A stretch of 24,430 nt of DNA from Porogramme epimiltina. Lineage: Eukaryota > Basidiomycota > Agaricomycetes > Polyporales > Polyporaceae. Positions 1 to 9,190 of this stretch are shown here, piece by piece. The stretch is from NCBI GenBank assembly GCA_900155495.1, contig FTLJ01000440.1:1-24430 (forward strand), read 5' to 3'. Each line of letters begins with the position of its first letter. Position 1 is the stretch's first letter. A program made the position numbers and the translations under genes. The notes under the pieces are model-generated. The model saw nothing but the letters and a program-made list of their open reading frames with translations, was not told the DNA's origin and searched no databases.

Positions 1-1089
1 TGGCCGCAAATGACTAAGCAATCCGTTATGTAATCCACGCTTTTCCCATTGTAAATCCGATTCACTGCGTAGAATCGGAACTGCTGCCGTGCCCTCAGCG
101 CTTCAGTGCGCCTCGGTGCCGCCAGTGCGTGTTCCCACGGCCCCCTCTGAAGCGTTCGCGCCGGGCCATGGCGCTTAGCGCCGCCCGCCCTCTTCCCCTC
201 TCTCCGCACTACACATGCTCAGGATGCTGCCGTGTCGCTCAGGATTTATTTTATATGCTATGTCAGACAATTATATGCAGTGAAACCGCGTCAAAATACG
301 TTCTAATCCAAGGAACATCGCAGTCACTGTGCCTCCTCCATAGCTCCATACAACCCTCCCCTCGGGCCTCGCAGGATGTTTCGACTGAAAGGCGCCACTC
401 CGGAGCCTTATATTTGACTGGGATGGAGGATTACACATACAGGTAAGCAAACCCATAGAAGATCTTGCATTTATTCTGCATCTTGAAGCCATCAAGCGGC
501 GATCCCCTTGCCTTCCACTTTCCTAGTACCAAGCCGACACATATGTGCCATTTTTGTTCATTCCCTGCATCCTCCCCCAGCACCGTCTTATATGGCACAT
601 ATTATATGTCTCCCATGCTCTCACGTAACGTCATTCATGACTGGTGCGAATTCCATAGCTCGTACATAGTTTCCGCCACTTCAGCCTTTGTTAGCCTCTA
701 ATGAACGCGCCATGTGCGTTATACCGCTCAATTCATGCACTATTGCACTCTAATATATGTCCCACACACTATAAAACAGTTTCCTGCAGGATTCGAAGCA
801 ATGTGTGTGTTTATGGAGCAAAAATGCGTCCAGGGAGAGGCCGGTGCTTACGCAGCCGCACCCTCAGTGCCTAAGGTACCGCCAGGGGGCCAGTGCAATG
901 CAAGAGTTCTGATGGCCCGCCGCCTGCCACTCGACGTAAATGAGTTGCAAGAGCAGGTGCGCTCGCAGACCAGTTGTACCCGCGAGGACATTCGAGCGAA
1001 CGATGGCGGGTAGGCCCTTGGGTAACCCCCTGTCACGACCAGATATATAGAGTGGCGTGAGCTGCGATCCACTTCTTCACCATTCCTTC
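1..1089. other. Leader region without a recognisable gene
   Basis: I see no supported gene here. Short open frames exist on both strands, but none has recognisable motifs or splice structure. The last 70 bp before the first gag ATG contain a TATA-like stretch (tatatag at about 1043) and a C-rich tract. This could be the promoter or 5' leader of the retroelement that follows, but no LTR matching the TGATGTG family is visible here. Confidence 0.4.
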
Positions 1090-2487
1090 ATGGACCCGGT
1101 ATCCCCACCCGAGATCACCCTCAACGTCTCGTTCGTCGACATCAACGCACACCAGTTTACCATCGCCGTCACCCTTGAGCCAGGGAACTATTCTCTCAAC
1201 TGGACTCTCCTCCACTTCATCCGGCGACAGCTTGGCAACGTCACGTTTGACGGCCACCTCGGCATCGTTGCACCCGACCCCCAATACTTCCAGATCCTCG
1301 GGCGCCTCACCCCCTTCATCCGCGACTACCTCTACCCCGACCATCCCACCAACCTCTAGTCGCCCACCACGTTCCGCTACTACTCGCGGAACCGCTATTT
1401 AACGGTCTCGTTCATCGACACCAACGACGACTCCTATCCCCCCGCTCGACGAATCATTCATCTCTACCCGTATCGACGACTCAACGAGAAGCTCCTGAAT
1501 AAACTCCGGAAGGAGGATCCCGAGCTCCCTCGGCGACTCATCGACTACGTCAGCGCGACCTACCCCACCTTCCGTCACACTCTCGTCGTTACCGTATATC
1601 GATACGAGATCGACACGCATCCCCATCCCCGCGCGTCGAGGTACCACTGACTCCGCGCATCACATCCCCAACCTGGACCCCCTACGGTTCACCACCCCTG
1701 TCCGCATCACCGATCACCTCCTAGAGGTGCACGTGCGCACTCGCCACTCAACCAGACGCGAGTACGAGTGGGTAGCTTACTTCGGAGACAACGACGAGGA
1801 TAATCAATTACTCCTGGACCGTCTACGACGACAGGACGTCCTCGCCTATATTGTCGCCGTCGCCTATCTCCGTTCCCACACCGTTCTTCGGTAATCGCCC
1901 GGGCGCGGCTCCAACTCATCTCTCCCTCTCGTCCACCCCGCACACCTCGCAAGTCCCGCGCTAAAAGGACCAAAACCAGCGCATTCGCACATCGACCCTG
2001 GCCAGAGGACTACTCGGCCCCTCCCTCTTCCAATTCGTCTGTGTTGACTATTTCTCCCCTTCCCCTCCGTATCTGCATCAACGACATCGACTTCTCCTTC
2101 CAACTCGCTCACGTCGGCACCCCCCCTCAAGAGTGGAACCCCCCGCACACTGTCCTCTCCAACAGAGTCTTCGTCTTCTACATCCGAAACTCCAACTTCC
2201 CCCCGCAGAACGTTCCTTTCATCGCCCCTATCAACGACCTCCTTCCCCTCTCATTTCGATTTCTATCCAAAGGCTGGTGCTGATCAAGCGGCATTATCCT
2301 GCGGAGAGCCCAAACGCCGTTCATTTGCCTCTCTTTGCGGACTTGAACTCGCACGTCCACTGGTTTCGTTTGATCGTCCTTTATATATTCTTTTGCTATC
2401 CATTGTACTACTCCCCTACCCGCGACAGACAGCCTTTCGGCAGTCGCGTTAAACAAATCACATCGTTTCTCACTACCCCGACCGCAC
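1090..2487 (+). pseudogene. N-terminal region of a Gypsy-type gag-like protein, interrupted
   Basis: A rightward coding remnant starts at ATG 1090 (MDPVSPPEITLNVSFVDI). It stays open to a TAG at 1357-1359, resumes in the same frame to a TGA near 1648, then needs frame changes near 1650 and 1895. The sense strand is strikingly pyrimidine-rich. The segments resemble each other in style: YSLNWTLLHFIRRQLG, then RYYSRNRYLTVSFIDTND, then VRTRHSTRREYEWVAYFGDN, each rich in aromatic and Arg residues. This suggests a repeated module of about 100 residues, but I do not recognise a named domain. Because it leads directly into a Retrotrans_gag region, I infer it is the N-terminal part of the same retroelement protein. 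Stops and shifts indicate decay, although unrecognised introns could explain some of them. A similar stretch (TSYYSRIRKYTYKQT) occurs on the minus strand near 23.9 kb. Confidence 0.5.
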
Positions 2488-3762
2488 TTGACACCGCGTG
2501 TAGCACCGTCAAGCCTTGCGAGAGTCAGGCCTCACACGCCTAGTCCGCTTCCTTCGTGCAGAGATATCCCCCACCTGCAACGGTTCAACGCTGCGAACCA
2601 ACAAGCTGACGTCCACGAGATCCGAATCCACGTTTTCGCACGTTGCGAAAATCAACCGTGCCCAGAAAGAGAAACCGCACGTGTTCGGATCCACGATCTT
2701 GCAGGAGATTTCTACCCAGTCATTGCCTGTAGCGAGCGCCCCCACGCATTCGATTCCGTCGCGCGAGTCGATTGCCATCTCATTGAGAACCAGTGGTATC
2801 CCTGTGACTGGAAAACGCACTCATTCCGACGGACAGGAACCACCCCCTCGTCCGCTCTCAACGACCAGTTCGTTGCCATCGATCCGACCGCAGAGACCCT
2901 TGCCCCGCCGTACGTCCCACCACCTGCGTATCCCATCCAGCGAACTAGTTCCCTCGATACCGTCCCCCCTGACCTCTCACAAGCTCTTCCCGAACCAACC
3001 GGGACTGTCCCACGACCCCCATCGCCTACCACACCCACAGACGTCCCCTCAACACCTTCCACCCCAACCAGCGCTCCACCCCCCTCCGCGGAGTTTAGAG
3101 ACACGCCCACCGGAGCAGCAACTGCAACTTCGGCTCCTACAGCTGAAGAACAAGCAACTGCGACTTCCGCCTCGACCCAACCAGTGTTCACTCCAGAACA
3201 ATATAGCGCCATCCTCGCCGCTCTCACCCCGCAGTTCGACGAGCGCTTTAACGGCCTACTATCGCAGTATGCCAGCTCGACGGTACAAAGAGCTTTTGAT
3301 AGAGCACGCTGCACGGGCTTCGGAGGAGGACCACCAGGCGGAGACTCGCCACCCGGTTCGAGAAGAGCGTCACGCAGCAGAGAAAGAGGTCGACGTGGAG
3401 ATCGAGCGGAAGATGACCTGGGCGAACCCAGCAAAACGGCGAAGGTTCGCAAGCCCGACGTCTATGCAGGTGATCGAGCGAGCCTCGAATCATGGATCGC
3501 GCACATAACCGACTACACCGCCGGCGCGACGTCAGCATCGAGCTGAATCGCTGAAGCCCTCTCCTTCATGTTCGGAGATCGCATTAATCCCTGGAAACGC
3601 TCCATACGCACCAAGTACATGACAGGAGACGGAACTGGGACTCTCAAGTGGACCAGTTTGATCAACAAGATCAGACAGCAGTTCGGCGACCCCAACGAAG
3701 CCCTCGTAGCTGCCCAGAAGCTCCAACAATATAAGCCCCGCGAGGGGCAGGGCGTTGAAATT
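2488..3762 (+). pseudogene. gag: Ty3/Gypsy retrotransposon gag, central and capsid region, with one in-frame stop
   Basis: One frame runs from 2488 to 3762 with a single TGA at 3544-3546. The first 110 residues are mixed, followed by a Pro/Thr/Ser-rich linker of about 130 residues (PSPTTPTDVPSTPSTPT), an Arg/Ser/Glu basic patch, then the capsid-like core: VRKPDVYAGDRASLESWIAH, a stop, IAEALSFMFGDRI, NKIRQQFGDPNEALVAAQKL. The pattern (K-P-D-x-Y-x-G, W near residue 12, IAxALSFM, FGDPN) is typical of the Retrotrans_gag family in fungal Gypsy elements. Gag forms the particle that packages element RNA. The stop sits between two well-conserved blocks, so a CGA-to-TGA change is the simplest explanation. 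The frame then hits the LTR boundary at 3763. No zinc knuckle or protease follows. Confidence 0.85.
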
Positions 3763-4445
3763 TGATGTGCATGGAGTACTGCTGCATGGAGAAACGGTCG
3801 AAACTACAGGACAAAACACGACTCTCGACGCGAGGTGACGAAGTGCGCAGGCCCGGACAGCGACAAACCGTCGTACAGGGGACCGGCCGTATCCCGGGCG
3901 ACCCGCATCACAAGCAAGAGCAAGTCAACGATCGTGCTCTAGGACACTCTTCACTCCTCGCGCCCTACCGCTTACCGCAGTTCCGCTTCGCTTACGCTCC
4001 ACATACCCCTCTCATCTTTGCCTTCAAAGTCACCCGCGTCTTGGCCCGACCATCCCTAGCCTATTCTCGCCGCGCACAACGGTGCATGTCGGCCTTCCGT
4101 ACTATGTATGTATATAGCACAATTGGTCGAGGTAATAGGAGACAAGTTTGTTCTGGCATTCCGCTACTCTTTTTTCTCCAGCGTGCACTCATCGTTTTCC
4201 TGCTGTCCTCACGCTCGCCTTGCCGTCCTTGTCTCGTATTTCGTCAGTCACTAACGTATACTACAGGTAAAACGCGGACCTACCCGCGTTGGTATCCTCT
4301 GCCTATTGGTCTCGCGTCGGCCTCCGGCCTCCGCCCCCCGCCCCTCCTCTCTCCCCCTCTCCTCTCCTACCTCCCCGGACGGAAGCTCAACGCGCTCGCT
4401 CCGTGACCCTCGCCCTCATCGACCCCCAGGGTCGACGTCACATCA
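3763..4445 (+). mobile_element. LTR copy 1 (TGATGTG...CACATCA), inserted in gag
   Basis: This 683 bp block starts with TGATGTGCAT and ends with GTCACATCA, giving perfect 7 bp terminal inverted repeats of the TG...CA kind expected for an LTR. It breaks the gag frame: capsid coding lies just before it and resumes directly after it. Its last 80 bp share gctccgtgaccctcgcc and cgtcacatca with LTR copy 2 near 9.6 kb. The rest is diverged from copies 2 and 3 and longer (about 683 versus 454 bp). A clean 5 bp target duplication is not visible at the exact borders. It is probably a solo LTR, since no internal domain of its own is adjacent. Confidence 0.72.
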
Positions 4446-4546
4446 GCGTCAAAGACTTCTTCACAGAATTCGAACGTCTCGCAGGCATTGCCAAGATCCC
4501 CCTCGACGGCACACAACTTATCAGGAAAAAGTCTACCTGCCCGTAG
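4446..4546 (+). pseudogene. gag: Gag fragment, continuation after LTR copy 1
   Basis: Immediately after the LTR end the frame reads SVKDFFTEFERLAGIAKIPL then DGTQLIRKK. This is the block that normally follows the FGDPNEALVAAQKL region in Gypsy gag (V-x-x-F-x-x-E-F-x-x-L, then a helix). It is therefore the direct continuation of the protein that stops at 3762. The match ends around 4530-4546, where the sequence changes to CTAC/GTAG-rich DNA of the next insertion. The next gag block (RRLIGQIYSSG) is found only at 9072. Confidence 0.8.
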
Positions 4547-4860
4547 TACCACAGGGGGGTGTTTATTGTCCTCCGTAGCGCCCATAGCGCTCTGTAGCAA
4601 GGGGCCTACGTTGTAGTGCTCTGTAGTGCGCAGCACGCTGTGGCTGTGGCTGGCCCCCCATAGCATCACATATTCGCCCATAGCCCACGCTGGAACTTTG
4701 TAGTGTAGTCTTGTATACGATAGCTTGGCGGATGGCTGTGTAGTCGTCCGTGGCCGTGGGCTCAGCCTTATTGTTATACATACTACGGACATCCAGATGT
4801 TGTAGTTCATCCATGCGCTATTAGTATTGAATGGCAATGACTATAGCACACGATCCCGCG
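4547..4860. repeat. Left end of insertion: GTAG-rich subterminal repeats
   Basis: There is no gene here. The stretch contains repeated short motifs: gtagtacc, gtagcgcccatagcgctctgtagc, gtagtgctctgtagtgc, atagcatc, atagcccacgc. They recur in reverse complement at the right end (about 8820-9060). I interpret them as subterminal transposase-binding-type repeats. This is inferred from symmetry only. Confidence 0.45.
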
Positions 4861-4966
4861 GAGGTATTGACGTAGAAAACAAGATTTATTCAGGGCCGGG
4901 ACAGATACTGCATATAATAAACTGGACGTATACTAGACAACCCGGGCATAAGCGTCAAAGACGGAT

Positions 4967-5025
4967 GGGCGAGGCAGGCGCGGGCGAGGCGGGCGCAGCG
5001 GGCACGGCGGGTGCGGCGGGCGAGA
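4967..5025. repeat. GC-rich imperfect minisatellite (GGCGGGCR-type)
   Basis: Imperfect repeats of ggcgaggcgggc / agcgggcacggcgggtgcggcgggc with a unit of about 9-10 bp. Apparent coding frames across it (Ala/Gly-rich on plus, Pro/Ala-rich on minus) are compositional. Confidence 0.6.
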
Positions 5026-5127
5026 TGTGGTGGAACGGCGAGGCGGTGGGTGTGGCCGATGTGAGCAGAACAACGTGATGGGGCAGCGGCGGCAGAACAC
5101 GGTCATATCGAAGCATCACCGGAACAA

Positions 5128-5290
5128 GAAGAGCATATCGTCGGCATTTTTCCAGCTCATGCGCTCGATCTCGTCCACGTTCGCGTTGGACACGCTCTCG
5201 GTCGTGGGGCAGCCCCTGCAAGGGCCCGTGCACGCGCGCGCGGAGCTCGATTTCATGCCGTCGAGCAAGCCGTCACTCGTCATGTCCGTC
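5128..5290 (-). pseudogene. Possible small coding remnant, minus strand
   Basis: Read leftward, the frame gives SDGLLDGMKSSSARACTGPC, then RGCPTTESVSNANVDEIERM, then SWKNADDMLFLFR and a stop. The composition looks like real protein rather than a shadow frame, and it ends in an ordinary stop. I do not recognise the family. It lies just upstream of, and divergent from, the RhoGAP fragment. The opposite strand is also open (LMRSISSTFALDTLSVVGQP), so the call is weak. Confidence 0.2.
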
Positions 5291-5309
5291 TCGGGCGCGC
5301 GTCGCGTAG

Positions 5310-6090
5310 TTCGTCAACAACGAGCGCTCGTTTGTCTCCCAGGTCGACTATGAGGACGGTGGGCACTACCTCCTCCAGGCCGCGAGCCCGCTGAAAATGA
5401 AGCGCAGGGTTGAGACCATCGGGCGGGTGTCCAAGATAACGGCAAAACGGCTGCTGACGTACCTCGACGAGAACGAACAACCGCGGATGCTGGACGAGCT
5501 CCTCGCGAAGCCCGTCGTGGTGACGCGCGACCCCGTGGCAGGTACGTCCATGTCGTGGTGCCCCTGGCGCGTGAGCTGACGCGACGGATGGTTCCCATTA
5601 GTGTTTGTCGTAGAGCATGAGTTCCTGTTGCAGCGCGAGGTACCGGACAGGGAAGTCCAGGGTGGCGCCGCGCCTGTCTTCCTCGAGCGGCTTATCAACG
5701 AGGTCGAGCATCGCGGCTTGACCGAGGTCAGCATTTGTGAGAGCTGTCTCCCACCGTGCGCATGTGGGCCCCCTTCACATCTCCCCTGCTAAACTCCTTG
5801 CGATCACTCCCGCAGACCGCATTGCTGGTGCACACTCTGAGGTCAACAGTCTATGAGACTTGCTCAACCGCGGCGAGTGGCCCATATCCGACATCCATGC
5901 CGTCTGCACCTGATCAAGCCGTGATTCCGCGTGCTGTCTGGAGGCTTGTTCCCCTCAGAGACCTAAGGCAGCATCCTCAGCGTTGCAGGTGAGTCCTGCG
6001 TGCGCCCCTTTCAGGCAGTGAAGCTGACCGCCGCTCCAGGCCGTGACGACATCGACCTAGGCACGCGGGTCGCGAACGTCCTAGCCGGTA
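5310..6090 (+). pseudogene. PH-RhoGAP protein fragment (Rho/Cdc42 GTPase-activating), broken
   Basis: The fragment begins in the end of a PH-like domain (YEDGGHYLLQAASPLKMKRR, VETIGRVSKITAKRLL). An intron at 5542-5601 follows, then FVVEHEFLLQREVPDREVQ and FLERLINEVEHRGLTE. A second intron (5737-5815) leads to YRIAGAHSEVNSL, which contains the arginine finger of RhoGAP domains, and then DLLNRGEWPISDIHAVC and FRVLSGGLFPSE. A third intron (5989-6039) leads to RDDIDLGTRVANV. RhoGAPs stimulate GTP hydrolysis by Rho/Cdc42 in polarity control. Defects: TGA at 5854-5856 (Arg expected), a frameshift near 5911-5913, then TGA and TAA where Trp and Tyr are expected. The C-terminal half of the domain is missing after about 6090, and everything upstream of the PH domain is absent. 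Splice sites are retained, so the fragment came from genomic DNA and not from a processed mRNA. Bem3-like or Rga-like parents are both possible. Confidence 0.85.
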
Positions 6091-7265
6091 AATGACAGGA
6101 CGGGCGCAAAGAACAGAGACTGCCGAAGATGTCAGTCACGAGAATGAACAGAGGGATGAAGTGAGAAGACGTGCATGCCCGGACACTCAGAGCGACAACG
6201 CCTTCACGGCGTGGTGGAAAATAGAGCAAGGAAAAGGAGAACGAGAAAGTAAAATCAGAGCCGGAGGCGCGAGGCAGGCGGAAGGACGAAGTCCGCAGGC
6301 GCTGGTCCGTAGGCTTTCGGCGCTTATCCTGCCACATGATGGCTCGACCTCTTCTTCGTGACTCATCTTCCTCCTCCCTCCCCGCGCTTTTTCATCCCAG
6401 TCGACCTCCATGCAGCACCACCCAGACAAATGCGCGACAAGGACAGCGAGTCGAACGTGTCCGTCAGCCGCGACGACAACGACCTCGCCTCTTGGCAATG
6501 CCAACGACATCTCCTTCCCCCGAGTCCCGACGCCCTCAACGATCTCACTAGCAACTTCATGCCTCATTCGTTAACCCCGAAGGTTTCTTCTTCGCCTCTC
6601 CCTCTTATTCCCTCCACGACTCGCTTGCTGAAGTTCTCATCCCTGCCTCAGTCAGGTGTCTCCTGGCCCCTTTCCACCGTCGGCACGTAGGCTTCGGGCG
6701 CGCCAAACATGGAGCAATGTCTGTCAGTTTTTTCCCTCTCCGCCCAGTTCGCTCACATTCGGGCTGACCATGACACACAACAGTCTTCGAGAACCTACAG
6801 TACGGGCGACACAAGCATCGACGCCGTTGGGAATTCGACCGCCGACCCCGTTATTGCCTTCGACCGCGCCGTCATCCAGACGGGTGCTGGAAGGTCAAGG
6901 TGAGCCCTAGCCTCCTTGTATTCGATTCTACTGGAACCCTTTTGCCCCACAAGAGGGAGCACGTCCTTCCACACGCCCTTCCCCCTTCCCACCCGTGGTA
7001 GCCCCACCCATTCATTTCATTGGGGCGTCGTTCCTGTTCCAACCCCCTTTTGTCGCGTTGTTAAGACATTCAATGCATACAATGCCTGCCCCCCGCTTTC
7101 CCCGCCCTTCATCTCGACCTCGGGACGGATTGCGTTGGCAGCACGTCCATTTCTGCCATCGTCGCGCCTTCGCGCCCATCTGCTTCACCCCATTTCCCCT
7201 TTCATTTACGTTTGTTGCCCTCTCCAGAGGATGCGCGTGCTAACAGAGCTTCCGTGCCAGCACGT
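6091..7265. other. Interior of insertion without a clear gene
   Basis: About 1.2 kb between the two captured genes. Some stretches look coding-like in the plus direction, for example NPEGFFFASPSYSLHDSLAE near 6570-6635 and STGDTSIDAVGNSTADPVIA near 6800. The frames change and I recognise no domain. A donor-like AAG/GTGAGC at 6900 and CT-rich tracts at 6960-7200 suggest remnants of introns or UTRs from the downstream glycoprotein gene. Confidence 0.35.
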
Positions 7266-8560
7266 CCGCCGCCGTGCTCACTTCCCAGACAGCCAACGCG
7301 ACTGCCGCCGCGGCAGCGTCGGCATCCTCGACCGCTGCCACCGCGGCGGTGCCCGACGGCGACATCGCGTTTTGCGGGCAGTGGGACTTCGACCCGGGCC
7401 TGCTCCCTGGATCAGCGCCGAGCTTCCACACGAGGTCGAACGTCGGGTATAGGACATTGGGTATAGGGCGACGCTGACTTTCAACGGTGCGTTGCCGATC
7501 TGGTAGCTGGTGTGTGTGGCTGTGAGCCCGCGCCCCGCGAGGCCCGCGCGAGTGAATGGCGTGTGGGCGAGATAGGGTTAACCCCGGGCTGCGTGGTGAG
7601 TGTGCGCCGCCGGCGCAGCCAGTAATAGCGACGGGTCTGGGGCGAGCGGGAAGCGCGTGATGGGGGAAGAGGGTGGGGCGGACGGGGGGAAGGCGTGGGG
7701 CTGGGCGTGGTCCTCGAGGACGACGCAGGTGACGCCCGCCTCGCCGCGGTCTTCCCGCGGTGTTCTTCTCCCTGCTCTTCCTGTTTCCGTCATAGTGCGA
7801 GAGGCCGCGCACTTGTGGAGCGGCGGCCAAGCGACATGCAGGCTTTGATCGACGCCGTTCCATATATCTCCGTCCTTAGCTGCCGCGGCTGCTGCTGCTT
7901 CGCTCCACTGTCGTTTCTGTTTGCCCCGTCTCATCTCACCCTCCTCCCTGTTGTTCCCCGTTTGCTGCTCGCGCGCTCACCGCCCCTCCTCCCACCGCAG
8001 GCCTGGATGTTGGGGTCATCGGCCTCACCACCCCCGCGTCGGGCACGTTCAACGTGACACTCAACAAGCAGGACCCCGTCCCACTGTCCGCACGTACCTC
8101 ACACATCTCCAACCTAATGCTCCTATTCCGCACCGGCCTTGCCCCGTCCGTGATGCACGAGATCGAGGTCCTCGACACCGGCTCGTCCTCTCTGGGGGCC
8201 GACGCAGACTCCCTACTCGTCCTCAGCGCCATGAACGTCACGAACACTGAGCCTCCTGGGTGCGTGCAATTTGCTTTTTTGTGCCGTTCCTCGGACAGTG
8301 GAGGGCTGACTTCTTGATTTGCCCCCCTGCTTCGTCCTGCCGTGCCCCCTGACTGATCACCTCGGGTCTTCCCTCCGATGTCGGACTCGCGCGCGCACGT
8401 CCATGATCACGCCGCTCACGCCGTATGCAATCCCCGATTCCTATCAACTACCCCCCTGCTTGAAGGCCCGAGAGGGTCGCGCCTGTCCCAAGGCGTTAGT
8501 GCGGGTATCGCGATCGGCGTCACCCTCCTTGCCGCCGCCGTCATCGTTTGCGTGCGCTGA
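7266..8560 (+). pseudogene. Single-pass membrane glycoprotein remnant of Agaricomycete type
   Basis: Three coding blocks fit one gene. Block 1 (7266-7486) is Ala/Thr/Ser-rich and ends GDIAFCGQWDF...RATLTFNG, resembling the beta-sandwich repeats of fungal secreted or membrane proteins. A 514 bp intron (7487-8000, donor GTGCGT, acceptor CCGCAG) joins it in phase to block 2, GLDVGVIGLTTPASGTFNVT, LFRTGLAPSVMHEIEVLDTG, SLLVLSAMNVTNTE, with N-x-T sites. Block 3 (about 8440-8560) reads SQGVSAGIAIGVTLLAAAVI then VCVR, a good transmembrane helix followed by a stop. After the stop the frame continues with RRRR, as a cytoplasmic tail would. Function is unknown in the parent family; it is probably at the cell surface. 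Block 1 has a 14 bp duplication that shifts the frame. No signal peptide was found, so the N-terminus is missing. Confidence 0.6.
7445..7466. repeat. 14 bp partial tandem duplication (gggtatag-gacatt-gggtatag)
   Basis: The octamer gggtatag occurs twice, 14 bp apart, inside the glycoprotein remnant. Without one unit the frame would read NVGYRATLTFNG into the intron donor. With it, the frame ends at a TGA near 7476. This looks like a recent frameshifting duplication. Confidence 0.6.
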
Positions 8561-9065
8561 CATCGCGCCACGGATGCCTGGAACATGGGTCGGAGGAGGA
8601 GGGCGACGTCGAGGGCAAGCTGTAGCCATAATAGAGTGCTGTATTGTACAATCTTCGTAATCTATGAATGTTAGCCTGGTATTGATACAATAGCCTGAGT
8701 GTGCGTCTAAGTGTGTGTGTGCCCCGGATATGTGGTATTAACCCATTATATGGAGAACCATAGTATTGTCCCACACACTGCTACTGAAGTCCTAGCCTGG
8801 ACTTCAGAGAGTGATAGTGCACCATACTGTACTACCTGAACCGCCCCCCAAAAACATGTAGCTCTACAGTGTGCAACCGAGAACACGGCTCAGACTACAG
8901 AGTGCTAACAGGGCTCAGCGTGCTACGAAGCGCCCGCCCGGGCTATGGGGCGCTACAGGGCGCTACATAACCGGTGCTGGGCACAATAGAGTGTCTTAAA
9001 CAGGGGGGGTAGCTACAGCACTACAGGCACTATATAGTCTACATAGTACTACAAAAGTAAATATT
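8561..9065. repeat. Right end of insertion: CTAC-rich subterminal repeats
   Basis: There is no gene here. From about 8820 the sequence repeats gtactacctg, gctctacag, gactacagagtgct, gtgctacgaagcgcc, ggcgctacagggcgctacat, gctacagcactacaggcac and tagtactacaaaag. These are reverse complements of motifs at 4547-4860. The block ends at about 9065, where gag coding resumes. Confidence 0.5.
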
Positions 9066-9071
9066 TCTTCC

Positions 9072-9190
9072 ATGCAGTTGCTGGAGACCAATGCGCAACG
9101 ACGACTCATTGGTCAGATCTACAGTTCTGGCTGGATCTCCTGCACGTACGACGAGTGGAAACACCGGATCATTGACCGTAATTGCAGCCA
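9072..9190 (+). pseudogene. gag: Gag fragment, third piece
   Basis: The frame reads LLETNAQRRLIGQIYSSGWI then SCTYDEWKHRIIDR. In Gypsy gag, a helix with L-x-x-Q-I-Y-x-S-G followed by T-Y-D-E-W-K comes directly after the IPLDGTxLIRK block, which here ends 4.5 kb upstream at 4546. This is the main evidence that 4547-9065 is an insertion. Coding similarity fades at about 9190, where LTR copy 2 begins. There is no zinc knuckle or pol. Confidence 0.75.

Larger units (their letters stand above)
4547..9065. mobile_element. About 4.5 kb insertion carrying captured gene fragments
   Basis: This block separates two consecutive pieces of one gag gene, so it was most likely inserted into it. Its left 300 bp are rich in GTAG motifs (cgtagcgccc, ttgtagtgctctgtagtgcgc). 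Its right 250 bp carry the complements (ggcgctacagggcgctacat, gctacagcactacaggcact), so the ends are loosely inverted with many subterminal repeats, a layout seen in DNA transposons. Inside are a PH-RhoGAP pseudogene and a membrane-glycoprotein pseudogene, both rightward. No transposase, helicase or reverse transcriptase is visible, so it would be non-autonomous. Exact borders are uncertain by tens of bases. AAAAGT occurs near both junctions, but I could not establish a target duplication. Confidence 0.6.

Noticed and set aside
3752..4450. GCGTT/GCGTC as a target-site duplication of LTR copy 1
   Set aside because: The left copy is six bases away from the TGATGTG end and differs by one base, so it does not fit a 5 bp duplication flush with the LTR; it may reflect similar gag codons.
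4527..9057. AAAAGT at both junctions of the 4.5 kb insertion as a target duplication
   Set aside because: It is low-complexity, only six bases, and does not restore the gag reading frame when collapsed.
4547..9065. Helitron
   Set aside because: No Rep/helicase, no convincing 3' hairpin with CTRR end, and the ends show inverted subterminal motifs instead.
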